NCBI RefSeq assembly: GCF_905397285.1
Contig: NZ_CAJPUX010000003.1
Coordinates: 1 to 64,000, forward strand
Origin: Cupriavidus plantarum
GTDB taxonomy: Bacteria > Pseudomonadota > Gammaproteobacteria > Burkholderiales > Burkholderiaceae
Direction: 5' to 3'
Length of the DNA: 64,000 nt
Within the stretch, counting starts at the first letter, position 1, and the number at the start of each line of letters is the position of its first letter. A program made the position numbers and the translations under genes. Under the pieces are notes generated by a model. It worked only from the letters and a program-made list of their open reading frames with translations, was not told where the DNA came from and ran no database searches. Shown one piece after another: positions 16,581-24,877 of this stretch.

Positions 16581-18263
16581 ATGGAAAAACTGTGGCTGAA
16601 ACAATATCCGGCAGGCGTCCCCGCGGAGATCGATGCCAGTCCGTATCGTTCGCTGGCCCAGTTGCTCGAGGAATCGTTCCGTACCTACGCGGCCAAGCGG
16701 GCATTCGTGTGCATGGACGCGTCCATCACGTATGGCGAACTTGACCGGCTCTCGCGGCAGTTCGGCGCATGGCTGCAGTCGCGCGGCCTGAAGCCTGGCA
16801 CGCGCGTGGCCATCATGATGCCGAACGTCCTGCAGTATCCGGTAGTGCTGGCGGGCGTGCTGCGCGCCGGCCTCGTCGTGGTCAACGTCAACCCGCTGTA
16901 CACGCCGCGTGAGCTCGAGCATCAGCTGAAGGACAGCGGCGCCGAGGCGATCGTCATTCTCGAGAATTTCGCGGCGACGCTGCAGGCGGTGCTGCCGAAC
17001 ACGCCGGTGCGTCACGTGGTGGTCGCCAGCATGGGCGACATGCTGGGCACGGTGAAGGGCGCGATCGTCAATTTCGTCGTGCGCAACGTCAAGAAGATGG
17101 TGCCCGAGTGGCAGTTGCCGAACTGCGTGCGCTTCAACGACGTCCTGCGCGAATCTCGCCAGATGATGCTGGCGCCGGTGAACACGGGGCCGGACGACAT
17201 CGCGTTCCTGCAATACACGGGCGGTACCACGGGCGTCTCGAAGGGCGCCGTGCTGCTGCATCGGAATATCGTGGCCAATGTGCTGCAGTCCGAGGCATGG
17301 ATGCAGCCCGCGCTCGACAAGGGCGCGAAGATCGACCAGGTGATCACGATCACGGCGCTGCCGCTGTATCACATCTTCGCGCTCACGGTCTGCTGCCTGC
17401 TGGGCATGCGCAATGGCGGCCTGTCGGTGCTGATCCCGAATCCGCGCGACATTCCGGGCTTTATCAAGGAGCTGCAGAAGTATCGCTTCAACATGTTCCC
17501 CGCCGTGAATACGCTCTACAACGCGTTGCTGAACCATCCGGACTTCGACAAGATCGACTTCTCGGGGCTGCGCGTCGCGAATGGCGGCGGCATGGCCGTG
17601 CAGGAGGCGGTGGCAAAGAAGTGGCTGGCGCGGACACGTTGCCCGATCATCGAGGGCTACGGCTTGTCCGAGACCTCGCCGTCGGCCACGTGCAATCCGA
17701 CCGATACCGATGCGTTCTCGGGGACCATCGGATTGCCGCTTCCATCGACCGAACTCGCGATCCGCGACGACGATGGCAACGACGTGCCGCTGGGCCAGCC
17801 CGGCGAGATCTGCCTGCGCGGGCCGCAGGTGATGGCCGGCTACTGGAATCGTCCCGACGAGACCGCCAAGGTCATGACGCCGGATGGGTACTTCAAGACG
17901 GGCGACATCGGCGTGATGGATGAGCGCGGCTATACGAAGATCGTCGACCGCAAGAAGGACATGATCCTGGTGTCGGGCTTCAACGTGTATCCGAACGAGG
18001 TGGAAGGCGTCGTGGCCGAATGCCCGGGCGTGCTCGAAGTGGCCGCGGTGGGCGTGCCCGACGTGCATTCGGGCGAGGTCGTGAAGCTGTTTATCGTCCG
18101 CAAGGATCCCGCGCTGTCGGAGGAGTCCGTGATCGCGTTCTGCAAGGAGCGGCTCACGGGATACAAGCGTCCGAAGTACGTCGAATTCCGTACCGAACTG
18201 CCGAAGACCAACGTCGGCAAGATCCTGCGTCGCGAGCTACGCGACAGCCGTCAGGCGGCCTGA
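16581..18263 (+). CDS. fadD: Long-chain fatty acid-CoA ligase
   Basis: This is a 560-residue AMP-forming acyl-CoA synthetase that activates free fatty acids for beta-oxidation. The P-loop-like motif YTGGTTGVSKGAVL is near residue 213. GYGLSETSP is the A5 motif, YFKTGDIGVMDERGY the A7 region, DRKKDMILVSGFNVYP the A8 hinge and PKTNVGKILRREL the A10 segment with its catalytic Lys. Length and motif order match FadD. There is no signal peptide; FadD is membrane-associated from the cytosol. A CAGGAGA ribosome-binding site lies before the ATG. Promoter and operator candidates are visible upstream, next to a TetR gene, so induction by acyl-CoA is plausible. Chain-length preference cannot be read from sequence. 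Confidence 0.94.
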   Translation: MEKLWLKQYPAGVPAEIDASPYRSLAQLLEESFRTYAAKRAFVCMDASITYGELDRLSRQFGAWLQSRGLKPGTRVAIMMPNVLQYPVVLAGVLRAGLVVVNVNPLYTPRELEHQLKDSGAEAIVILENFAATLQAVLPNTPVRHVVVASMGDMLGTVKGAIVNFVVRNVKKMVPEWQLPNCVRFNDVLRESRQMMLAPVNTGPDDIAFLQYTGGTTGVSKGAVLLHRNIVANVLQSEAWMQPALDKGAKIDQVITITALPLYHIFALTVCCLLGMRNGGLSVLIPNPRDIPGFIKELQKYRFNMFPAVNTLYNALLNHPDFDKIDFSGLRVANGGGMAVQEAVAKKWLARTRCPIIEGYGLSETSPSATCNPTDTDAFSGTIGLPLPSTELAIRDDDGNDVPLGQPGEICLRGPQVMAGYWNRPDETAKVMTPDGYFKTGDIGVMDERGYTKIVDRKKDMILVSGFNVYPNEVEGVVAECPGVLEVAAVGVPDVHSGEVVKLFIVRKDPALSEESVIAFCKERLTGYKRPKYVEFRTELPKTNVGKILRRELRDSRQAA

Positions 18264-18295
18264 CGCATCCCTGCACTTTCCCACGAAGTGCCCGC

Positions 18296-18808
18296 TCAAC
18301 ACTCGTTGGACGGGCCCATCTGCGGCTGCTGCGAGCCATCGACGTAGGTCAGCCGCACGCAGGTGCCGACGTCGAGCCCCGGCGCCGCAGGCGCATTGAC
18401 GGACGCGACGGCGCCGTCCTGCGTGCGCACCTTGTACTGGAACAGGTCCACCTGTTGCGGCGGTGGCTGCTTGTTGAACAGCCGCGACAGGTCGAACGCG
18501 AAGCCGACCCCCACGCCACCGCCCCCGCCACCGCTGAACCCGCCCGCGCCCACGCCCACCCCTGTGCCGCCATAGGACGGCGCCTGCGTGACATCGACGC
18601 GTGAAAGATAGGTCTTCTCGGTAACCTGGCCGAGCTTGACGGTGGCGTTGATGGGCGTGACCTGCGGTGGCTGCGGCTGGCTGGCGCAGCCGGCGAGCGC
18701 CGCAATCAGCAAGCCACATATCGCGGAGGAAGCTGTAGCCCGCAACGATGACGGAAATGCGGGACCCGCTAAAGCGGAACCGGTTCGGTGGATGCGGTCG
18801 AGTGTCAT
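18296..18808 (-). CDS. Glycine-rich lipoprotein, unknown function
   Basis: This is a 170-residue predicted lipoprotein. A long signal region ends in LLIAALAGC, giving Cys41 as the lipidated residue. A central glycine-rich stretch (GGTGVGVGAGGFSGGGGG) is followed by a LFNKQPPPQQVDLFQYKV region, and the chain ends in cysteine (GPSNEC). The C-terminal half (VRTQDGAVASVN, then DVGTCVRLTYVDG) resembles small outer-membrane or SlyB-like lipoproteins only in general character. I do not recognise a named family. The ATG overlaps the stop of the MarR regulator gene by 4 bases, so it is the second gene of a two-gene operon and may be controlled by that regulator. Confidence 0.75.
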   Translation of the reverse strand: MTLDRIHRTGSALAGPAFPSSLRATASSAICGLLIAALAGCASQPQPPQVTPINATVKLGQVTEKTYLSRVDVTQAPSYGGTGVGVGAGGFSGGGGGGVGVGFAFDLSRLFNKQPPPQQVDLFQYKVRTQDGAVASVNAPAAPGLDVGTCVRLTYVDGSQQPQMGPSNEC

Positions 18809-19371
18809 GGCGTGGTCAGGCTGGTTTTGAGGGTGCCGAGCAGTCGGAACAGCGCGTCCCGATCGGCTTCGGCGAGCCCCGCGAATAAACGTTCGACCCA
18901 CGCTTCATGCGCAAGTGCCATGCGCGAGAAGGCTTCGCGTCCGGCGGGCGTCAGCCGGATCAGATAGGCGCGCCGATCGTTGGGCAATGACTCTCGCGAG
19001 ACGAGGCCCTCCTGCTGCAGCTGATCGGTGATGCCGGTGACGTTGCCACCCGTGACCATCATGCGGCGCGACAGCTCTCCCATCTTCAGGCCTTCGGGAT
19101 GACGGTCCAGCTGCGACATGAGGTCGAACCGCGGTAGCGTGACCGAGAACTGCTGGCGCAGGCGAGAGCGGATATCGGTTTCGACCAGCGTGGTGCAGGT
19201 CAGCAGCCGCAGCCAGAGGCGCAGCGCCGCGTGGCCGCCCTCGCCGACGCGCGTCTCCAGATCCAGCGAGACGAGATCGGCGGGCGCCGGATCGTCGGGC
19301 GCCGCATGGGAGGCGGCACCGGTTGCGACGACATCCGGGTCGGTAACGGGTCGTGCGAGGGGCCTGGGCAT
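18805..19371 (-). CDS. MarR family transcriptional regulator
   Basis: This is a 188-residue regulator. An N-terminal extension of about 40 residues rich in Asp, Ala and Pro is followed by the MarR winged helix-turn-helix. SVTLPRFDLMSQLDRHPEG, then MGELSRRMMVTGGNVTGITDQL form the recognition region, and SLPNDRRAYLIRLTPAGREA is the wing. MarR dimers usually repress nearby genes and release DNA on binding aromatic or phenolic ligands. The gene is followed, with a 4-base overlap, by a lipoprotein gene on the same strand. The Bug receptor gene lies 69 bp upstream and reads in the same direction, so all three could be co-transcribed. Confidence 0.92.
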   Translation of the reverse strand: MPRPLARPVTDPDVVATGAASHAAPDDPAPADLVSLDLETRVGEGGHAALRLWLRLLTCTTLVETDIRSRLRQQFSVTLPRFDLMSQLDRHPEGLKMGELSRRMMVTGGNVTGITDQLQQEGLVSRESLPNDRRAYLIRLTPAGREAFSRMALAHEAWVERLFAGLAEADRDALFRLLGTLKTSLTTP

Positions 19372-19440
19372 GGCGAAGCGGCGGGCATTTGTTGATGCTT
19401 CAAGTATATGCCCATGGCCGCCACGCCCGGCGGGAGAGAC

Positions 19441-20442
19441 TCAGTCGACCTTGGCGCCCGAGTCCTTCACGACCTTCGCCCATTTGACGTGCTCGGACTT
19501 GATCAGCGCGGCGAACTGCTCTGGCGTGTTTCCGCTCGGGTCCGCGCCCTGCGCGAGCATGCGTTCGCGCACGGCGGGCGTGGCCAGGCTCTTGGCGACT
19601 TCCTGCTGGATCTTCTGGATGATGTCGGGCGGCGTGCCGGCAGGGGCGAGCAGGCCAAACCACGAGCTCGCTTCGTAGTTCGGTAGCTTGGCCGCCTGCG
19701 CGACGGTGGGCAGGTCCGGCAGCGCCGGCGAGGGCTTGGCGCTCGTCACGGCCAGCGCCTTGATCTTGCCGCCCTTGATCAGCGCCATCGACGACGGCAG
19801 GTTGTCGAACATGACCTGCATGGTGCCGCCGGACAGGTCCGTGAGCGCCGGACCGCTGCCGCGGTACGGGAAGTGGACCATGTAGGTCTTGGTCTGCGTC
19901 TTGAAGAGTTCGCCGGCCAGGTGGATCGAGGTGCCATTGCCGCTCGAGGCCATGTTCAGCTTGCCGGGGTTGGCGCGCGCGTAGGCGATGAGGTCGTTGA
20001 CGCTGTTGATGTGGTTCTGCTGCGCGAACGCGGGGTTCACCACGAGCACGTTGGGCACCGAGGCCACCAGGGTGATCGGCGCGAAGTCCTTGATCGGATC
20101 GAACGGCAGCTTCCCGTACAGCGACTGGTTGATGCCATGCGTGCCGACGGTGCCCATCAGCAGCGTGTAGCCGTCGGGCGCGGACTTGGCCACCATGTCC
20201 GCACCGATGTTTCCGCCCGCGCCGGGACGGTTATCGACCACGACGTTCCAGCCGGCCACCTTGGAGAGCTCCGCCGAGACGGCGCGGGCGAGGATGTCGG
20301 TGGTGCCGCCGGCCGCGAACGGCACGACGAGGCGGATCGGCTTGGTGGGGTAGGGGTCAGCGGCGTGCGCGGCAGGGAAGGCGAAGGGCAGCACGGCGCT
20401 GGACAGCAGCAGCGCGATGGCGCGGCGGCGAGGTTGTTGCAT
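19441..20442 (-). CDS. Bug family tripartite tricarboxylate transporter receptor
   Basis: This is a 333-residue periplasmic receptor of the Bug/TctC family, which is hugely expanded in Cupriavidus, Bordetella and relatives. The signal peptide ([20 protein letters not shown], cleavage after AHA) is followed by the family start [19 protein letters not shown]. The second signature is [37 protein letters not shown] and the [10 protein letters not shown] segment are also characteristic. It binds small carboxylates for a TctAB permease that is not encoded here, so it is an orphan receptor. A GGAG ribosome-binding site precedes the ATG at 20442. Ligand is unknown. Confidence 0.94.
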   Translation of the reverse strand: MQQPRRRAIALLLSSAVLPFAFPAAHAADPYPTKPIRLVVPFAAGGTTDILARAVSAELSKVAGWNVVVDNRPGAGGNIGADMVAKSAPDGYTLLMGTVGTHGINQSLYGKLPFDPIKDFAPITLVASVPNVLVVNPAFAQQNHINSVNDLIAYARANPGKLNMASSGNGTSIHLAGELFKTQTKTYMVHFPYRGSGPALTDLSGGTMQVMFDNLPSSMALIKGGKIKALAVTSAKPSPALPDLPTVAQAAKLPNYEASSWFGLLAPAGTPPDIIQKIQQEVAKSLATPAVRERMLAQGADPSGNTPEQFAALIKSEHVKWAKVVKDSGAKVD

Positions 20443-20522
20443 GGCGATGTCTCCGGAATGGGGCCGGGATGGGTCCGGTCTCGCCGCCCATTCTAGTTGC
20501 ATGTGGCGCACATCGTGGATGA

Positions 20523-20568
20523 GGGAAATCCCACCGTTGGCGCTGGGGCCTTCGGCGGTGGGATTCCC
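20523..20568 (-). terminator. Terminator-like hairpin after the porin gene
   Basis: AATCCCACCG (20527-20536) and CGGTGGGATT (20556-20565) pair perfectly. Three more G-C pairs form outside a one-base bulge. It lies 14 bp after the porin stop on the minus strand and probably ends that transcript, though the T-run is weak. Confidence 0.6.
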
Positions 20569-20581
20569 TTGCGCCGGAGAA

Positions 20582-21724
20582 TCAGAACTTGTGCCGCACG
20601 CCGACCGCCACGCCGATCATCGTGTTCTTGCCCTGTTGCGGGAAGTAGCCATTGGCGAAGCTGACCGCCGACGTGTCGAAGTTCAGGCCCGAGTTCTTGG
20701 AGAAGCCCGTGGTCAGGTACACGTCGGTGCGTTTCGAGAAGTTGTAGTCCGCCACGAAGCTGATCTGCCACGGGTTTGCCGGATTGTTCGACGGCGAGGC
20801 CAGCGTGGGGCGCAGTTGCTTCAGGTCCTGATAGAAGTACGCCAGCGTGAGGCTGAGCGGCGCGTTCACCTGATAGTTCAGACCGGCCCAGTAGTAGTTG
20901 TCCCGCTGGAGCTCGCTGCCATCGGGCGCGGAGATGCGGCCCCAGCGGTAACCGGCCATCAGCTTCGCGGGCCCGTACGTGTAGCTGGCAGCGGCGCCGA
21001 TCTTCCGCGAGCGGCCCGGATCGTTGATCGTCGCGGTCGGGCGCCATTCGTCGTAAGCGATAGCCAGGCCAAGGGGGCCGGACATGTATAGCAGGCCCGC
21101 ACCGCCGCCCGCGTTGTTGTCGAAGTTGCCGGGGGTTTCGCCCGCGCCGCCGTTCGCGAGCGGATTCAGGCCGATGGCCGCGACGCCCGTGCCGAAGCTC
21201 CAATGCGCTTCCGCGGTGAGCGCGCCGAACACGGCCGTGTACTTCACGGTGTTGTCGGAGCGGAAATTGGTGCCCAGCTGCGCGACCACGGGCTCGTAGA
21301 TGGTGGCGTAACCGGTCGGCGAGAAGTTCGCGAACATGTCGAACATCGTCGTGTACTGGCGGCCGAAGGTCAGCCGTCCCAGCGAGTCGTTCTGCATGCC
21401 AACGTACGCCTGACGGCCGAACAGGCGGCCGCCTTGCTGCGATCGGCCGTCATCGACGCCGAAGCCCGACTCGAGCACGAACAGCGCCTTGGTGCCGCCG
21501 CCGAGATCTTCGGTACCGCGCAGGCCCCAGCGCGATCCGGACAGGCCGCCGCCCGTCTGCAGCCCGACGCGGCTGCCGCCGCCCGGTTGGTTGAAGCCGG
21601 GTGCAAGATGGTTGTTGTACTCGATCGGCAGATCGACCACGCCGTAGAGGATCACGCTGGACTGAGCGGTCGCCACGCCGGAGAACAAGCTTAATGACGC
21701 AAGCGCGAGAAGTGATTTCTTCAT
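20582..21724 (-). CDS. Gram-negative porin (OmpC-like, Porin_4 family)
   Basis: This is a 380-residue trimeric outer-membrane porin. A 20-residue signal ([20 protein letters not shown]) is followed by [16 protein letters not shown], the standard first strand in betaproteobacterial porins. [25 protein letters not shown] and [20 protein letters not shown] are the next conserved strands. The protein ends in [10 protein letters not shown] with a C-terminal Phe, needed for recognition by the BAM complex. A GGAGATAA ribosome-binding site lies before the ATG. The gene is monocistronic with a hairpin terminator and a long upstream region. Pore specificity is unknown. Confidence 0.95.
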   Translation of the reverse strand: MKKSLLALASLSLFSGVATAQSSVILYGVVDLPIEYNNHLAPGFNQPGGGSRVGLQTGGGLSGSRWGLRGTEDLGGGTKALFVLESGFGVDDGRSQQGGRLFGRQAYVGMQNDSLGRLTFGRQYTTMFDMFANFSPTGYATIYEPVVAQLGTNFRSDNTVKYTAVFGALTAEAHWSFGTGVAAIGLNPLANGGAGETPGNFDNNAGGGAGLLYMSGPLGLAIAYDEWRPTATINDPGRSRKIGAAASYTYGPAKLMAGYRWGRISAPDGSELQRDNYYWAGLNYQVNAPLSLTLAYFYQDLKQLRPTLASPSNNPANPWQISFVADYNFSKRTDVYLTTGFSKNSGLNFDTSAVSFANGYFPQQGKNTMIGVAVGVRHKF

Positions 21725-22050
21725 GCTCGGTTATCTCCATATAAGAATTATGTGGAGCGCGGAAGAATCTCCTTGCTGCCTCTCTCTCTCATTCGACCGC
21801 GCCCGGCTTCCTTGCGAAGCCGGAGAACACTCTAGCGCAGGGAGTCATGCTGTTGACCCTGAGGTAAACGTCTTGTCTGCTTTTCACAACTAAGGGTTTG
21901 TGGGGACGGAAGCCAGCACTGGCGCGGCATTGCGGGAGGCGTACACCGACGGCCGGAGTACAATGCGGGAAATCCCGGACCGGCGGCGCCGCGTTTTCGC
22001 ATGACGACGAGGCCTGCTGGAAACTCCTCATTGCCTATCCATCGACATAC
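21725..22050. promoter_or_regulatory. Divergent region between porin and coq7
   Basis: About 325 bp that must contain both promoters. On the porin side a hairpin (CCGGCTTC at 21803-21810 with GAAGCCGG at 21816-21823) and a GAGAGAGAGAG tract lie between 80 and 100 bases before the porin ATG, probably in its leader RNA. I could not assign a firm -35/-10 pair for either gene. No coding region is supported. Confidence 0.45.
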
Positions 22051-22674
22051 ATGGACTCCCTGATTCGAGAATTCGACGTGGCATTGCGCGCGATCGCGGG
22101 CGTGACCCGCGCGGGCCGCGAGAATCCCGCGAACCGTCTCGCGCCCGATACCGAACCGTTGTCGGCCGCCGAGCGCCAGCACGTGGCCGGGCTCATGCGA
22201 ATCAACCATGTGGGAGAGGTTTGCGCGCAGGCCCTGTACCAGGCGCAGAAGCTCACGGCGCACAGCGCGCCGGTACGCGCGCAGATGGATCAGGCCGCGC
22301 GCGAAGAGGAAGACCATCTGTCGTGGTGCGCGGACCGGCTGCGCGAGCTCGGTTCGCGACCGAGCCTGCTCAACCCCGTGTGGTACGCCGGAGCGTTCGC
22401 GATCGGCTGGCTCGCGGGCCGCGCGGGCGATCGCGTGAGCCTCGGTTTCGTCGCCGAGACGGAGCGGCAGGTCGAGCATCATCTGACGAGCCATCTCGAC
22501 AAGCTGCCGGCAGCCGATGGCCGCTCGCGCGCGATCCTCGAACAGATGCGCGACGACGAGATCCGTCATGGCGATGCCGCGCGAGACGCGGGCGGCGTGC
22601 CGCTGCCCAATCCGATCCGCGCGCTCATGCGTGGTGCATCGCGCGTGATGACCACTACCGCGTATCGCGTCTGA
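22051..22674 (+). CDS. coq7: Demethoxyubiquinone hydroxylase
   Basis: This is a 207-residue di-iron monooxygenase that hydroxylates demethoxyubiquinone in the penultimate hydroxylation of ubiquinone synthesis. It is the Coq7-type enzyme that replaces UbiF in many betaproteobacteria. Iron-binding motifs are visible in two halves: [15 protein letters not shown] followed by EEEDHLSWC, and ETERQVEHH followed by [10 protein letters not shown]. It is a peripheral inner-membrane protein; the [18 protein letters not shown] segment is the likely membrane-binding region. The ATG at 22051 starts the conserved MDSLIREFD sequence. It is monocistronic upstream of the dcw cluster. Confidence 0.95.
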   Translation: MDSLIREFDVALRAIAGVTRAGRENPANRLAPDTEPLSAAERQHVAGLMRINHVGEVCAQALYQAQKLTAHSAPVRAQMDQAAREEEDHLSWCADRLRELGSRPSLLNPVWYAGAFAIGWLAGRAGDRVSLGFVAETERQVEHHLTSHLDKLPAADGRSRAILEQMRDDEIRHGDAARDAGGVPLPNPIRALMRGASRVMTTTAYRV

Positions 22675-22988
22675 GCGCTGTCGGGCGCGGTCCGATCGCG
22701 GGCATTTTCAACGGCCTTTTCGCGCTGCCCGCGGGACCTGTGGAAAACCCGCGCGAGCCCTTGCGCGAGCGGGCCGCGCGGCAAAACGTTGTATCCTTCG
22801 CAACGGCGCAAATTCGCGTCGATCGCCCGCGCCAGCGGGGTGTCGTCGAGCCGTTCTCAGGTGGTTTCTCCGGTTTACTCCCTAAGATCTTCATTTCATT
22901 GATATTTCACTGTCATGGTGCGTGAAGTTGGCGCGCTAAGTCTTTGTTCTGATTCGAAAAACCCCCTTTTCTCTCCCCTTACACAGCC
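22675..22988. other. Intergenic region between coq7 and the mra promoter
   Basis: About 310 bp with no supported gene. The first half is GC-rich. The second half, from about 22870, becomes AT-rich (TTCATTGATATTTC, then a pyrimidine-rich stretch), which is typical of DNA just upstream of a strong promoter. No clear coq7 terminator was seen. Confidence 0.4.
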
Positions 22989-23017
22989 TTGACCGGCCAA
23001 AGTGCTTACTCTAAAGT
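22989..23017 (+). promoter_or_regulatory. Predicted mra promoter
   Basis: TTGACC (22989-22994) and TAAAGT (23012-23017) have exactly 17 bp between them. The -35 matches consensus at five of six bases. Transcription would start near 23024, leaving about 120 nt of leader before mraZ. The MraZ repeat array begins inside the -10 box. Confidence 0.6.
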
Positions 23018-23060
23018 GGGAAATTGTGTGAGCAAGTGTGTTTTTGTGTGATTTGGGGGT
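23016..23060 (+). promoter_or_regulatory. MraZ operator: GTGNG direct repeats every 10 bp
   Basis: GTGGG (23016), GTGTG (23026), GTGTG (23036) and GTGTG (23046) recur at exactly 10-bp spacing, followed by a degenerate GGGGT at 23056. MraZ is known to bind tandem TGGG-type repeats, one per helical turn, at the promoter of its own operon and repress it. The array overlaps the -10 and the start site, consistent with autorepression. Confidence 0.8.
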
Positions 23061-23143
23061 GCATTGCTGCGATCATTCCGGGAAGCTAACGGATTTGCAG
23101 CGAGGTCGGTCGCAAAAACGAGGGCAAGACGCGGGGGGAGAGT

Positions 23144-23572
23144 TTGTTCCAGGGAGCTTCGGCGCTGTCGCTGGATGCCAAGGGCCGGATGTCCATTCCG
23201 GCAAGGCATCGCGAGGCGCTGCATCAGCAGGCCGAGGGCCGGGTGACGCTGACCAAGCACCCGGATGGCTGCCTGTTGCTGTTTCCCCGACCCGAATGGG
23301 AATCCTTCCGTAGCCGAATCGCGGCTCTGCCGATGGACGCGCACTGGTGGAAGCGCATCTTTCTGGGCAATGCCGCCGACGTGGACATGGACGGCGCCGG
23401 CCGTGTGCTGATCGCACCGGAGCTGCGCAGTGCCGCCACGCTCGACAAAGAGGTCATGCTGCTCGGCATGGGCAGTCATTTCGAAATCTGGGATGCCGCG
23501 ACGTACACCGCCAAGGAACAACAGGCGATGGCGCAGGGCATGCCGGACGCGTTGAAGCAATTCTCTTTCTGA
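23144..23572 (+). CDS. mraZ: Transcriptional regulator MraZ
   Basis: This 142-residue DNA-binding protein is the first gene of the division and cell-wall cluster. It has two SpoVT/AbrB-like domains: [20 protein letters not shown] near the N-terminus and [17 protein letters not shown] around residues 79-95. The protein forms ring oligomers that contact tandem promoter repeats. The start is a TTG at 23144 preceded by GGGGGAGAG. It is chosen because it begins the MFQGA sequence that aligns with the usual MFRGA start. A weak start codon suits a protein kept at low level. Its operator array is visible upstream. RsmH follows after 7 bp. Confidence 0.95.
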   Translation: MFQGASALSLDAKGRMSIPARHREALHQQAEGRVTLTKHPDGCLLLFPRPEWESFRSRIAALPMDAHWWKRIFLGNAADVDMDGAGRVLIAPELRSAATLDKEVMLLGMGSHFEIWDAATYTAKEQQAMAQGMPDALKQFSF

Positions 23573-23579
23573 AGAGGTC

Positions 23580-24563
23580 ATGAGCCCTACCGGAACGCCG
23601 GGGACCACCGCCCTGCGCCATCGCACCGTGTTGCTGGACGAGGCCGTCGAGGCGCTCGTCTGGCGGCCCGACGGCGCCTACGTGGACGGCACCTTCGGCC
23701 GGGGCGGGCACAGCCGCGCCATCCTCGCGCGGCTGGGGCCGGCCGGAGCGCTCGTCGCGTTCGACAAGGATCCGGCAGCAATCGCAGAAGCGGGCACCAT
23801 CCAGGATGCCCGCTTCTCCATTGAGCACGCGAGCTTCGGCACGATGGGCGAACGCCTGACCGGCCGCGCGCCGCTCGCGGGAGTGTTGCTCGACCTGGGG
23901 ATCAGTTCGCCCCAGATCGACGAGGCGGCGAGGGGATTCTCCTTTCGTTTCGATGGCCCGCTGGACATGCGCATGGACACCACGCGCGGCATGACCGCGG
24001 CCGAATGGCTCGCGCAGGCGGACGAGCAGGACATTGCCAGGGTGATACGAGACTATGGGGAAGAACGGTTTGCTGTACAGATTGCAAAGGCGATTGTTGC
24101 TCGCCGGCGCGAACCCGGCGATGGCGGCCCCATCGCCACTACTGCCGACCTTGCCGCGCTCGTGGCGAAAGCCGTCAAAACACGCGAGAAGGGTCAGGAC
24201 CCTGCGACCCGCACCTTTCAGGCTCTACGGATTTTCGTCAATCAAGAGCTTGAGGACCTCGAAAGAGGTCTGAAGGCGGCGTACGAACTGCTCCAGGTCG
24301 GAGGCCGCCTCGTGGTGATCAGCTTTCACTCGCTCGAGGACCGCATCGTCAAGCGGTTCATGCAGGCGCACGCGCGTCCGCAGATGGGGGCCGACCCCGC
24401 GCTACGCCGTGCGCCGCTGCGCGCGGCCGACCTGCCGCAGCCCACACTGAAGCTTCTTGGCCGCCTGAAGCCGAGCGACCAGGAGGTGGCCGATAACCCG
24501 CGCGCGCGCTCCGCCGTGATGCGCGTGGCCGAGAAATTGTCTTCAGGATCGGTGACGGCATGA
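23580..24563 (+). CDS. rsmH: 16S rRNA (cytosine(1402)-N(4))-methyltransferase
   Basis: This 327-residue methyltransferase, formerly MraW, N4-methylates C1402 in the 16S rRNA decoding centre. [13 protein letters not shown] opens the domain. The S-adenosylmethionine motif is [11 protein letters not shown], followed by [22 protein letters not shown] and [16 protein letters not shown] are family signatures, and [13 protein letters not shown] lies near the C-terminus. It acts in the cytosol. Its stop overlaps the ftsL start by 4 bases. Confidence 0.97.
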   Translation: MSPTGTPGTTALRHRTVLLDEAVEALVWRPDGAYVDGTFGRGGHSRAILARLGPAGALVAFDKDPAAIAEAGTIQDARFSIEHASFGTMGERLTGRAPLAGVLLDLGISSPQIDEAARGFSFRFDGPLDMRMDTTRGMTAAEWLAQADEQDIARVIRDYGEERFAVQIAKAIVARRREPGDGGPIATTADLAALVAKAVKTREKGQDPATRTFQALRIFVNQELEDLERGLKAAYELLQVGGRLVVISFHSLEDRIVKRFMQAHARPQMGADPALRRAPLRAADLPQPTLKLLGRLKPSDQEVADNPRARSAVMRVAEKLSSGSVTA

Positions 24564-24877
24564 ACCGACTGACCTTCTTCCTGCTCGCCGCGCTGGTGTT
24601 CTGCGCGCTGTCCCTCGTCGGTGCCCAGCACCAGGCGCGGACGCTGTTCGTCGCCCTCGAGCGCGCGCAGGCGGAGGAGAAGCAGCTCGACATCGACTGG
24701 TCTCGCCTGCAATACCAGCAGAGCGCGCTCGGCAAGAGCGCGCGCATCGCCGACGCGGCCCGCACGCAGTTGAAGATGGCGTCCGTGATGCCGGGCAAGA
24801 CCCAGTATCTGGCCGGCATCGCGCTGCCCGCGGCGGCGCCGGTCGCGAGCGCTCCGGCGCCGGAGGCAAGCAAATGA
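24560..24877 (+). CDS. ftsL: Cell division protein FtsL
   Basis: This is a 105-residue bitopic inner-membrane protein. A very short cytoplasmic start is followed by a transmembrane helix ([18 protein letters not shown]) and a periplasmic coiled-coil-like helix with the QYQQSALGK region. FtsL forms a complex with FtsB and FtsQ and activates FtsW-FtsI at the septum. Sequence conservation in this family is low, so the call relies strongly on size, topology and position between rsmH and ftsI. Both ends overlap neighbours by 4 bases. Confidence 0.93.
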   Translation: MNRLTFFLLAALVFCALSLVGAQHQARTLFVALERAQAEEKQLDIDWSRLQYQQSALGKSARIADAARTQLKMASVMPGKTQYLAGIALPAAAPVASAPAPEASK

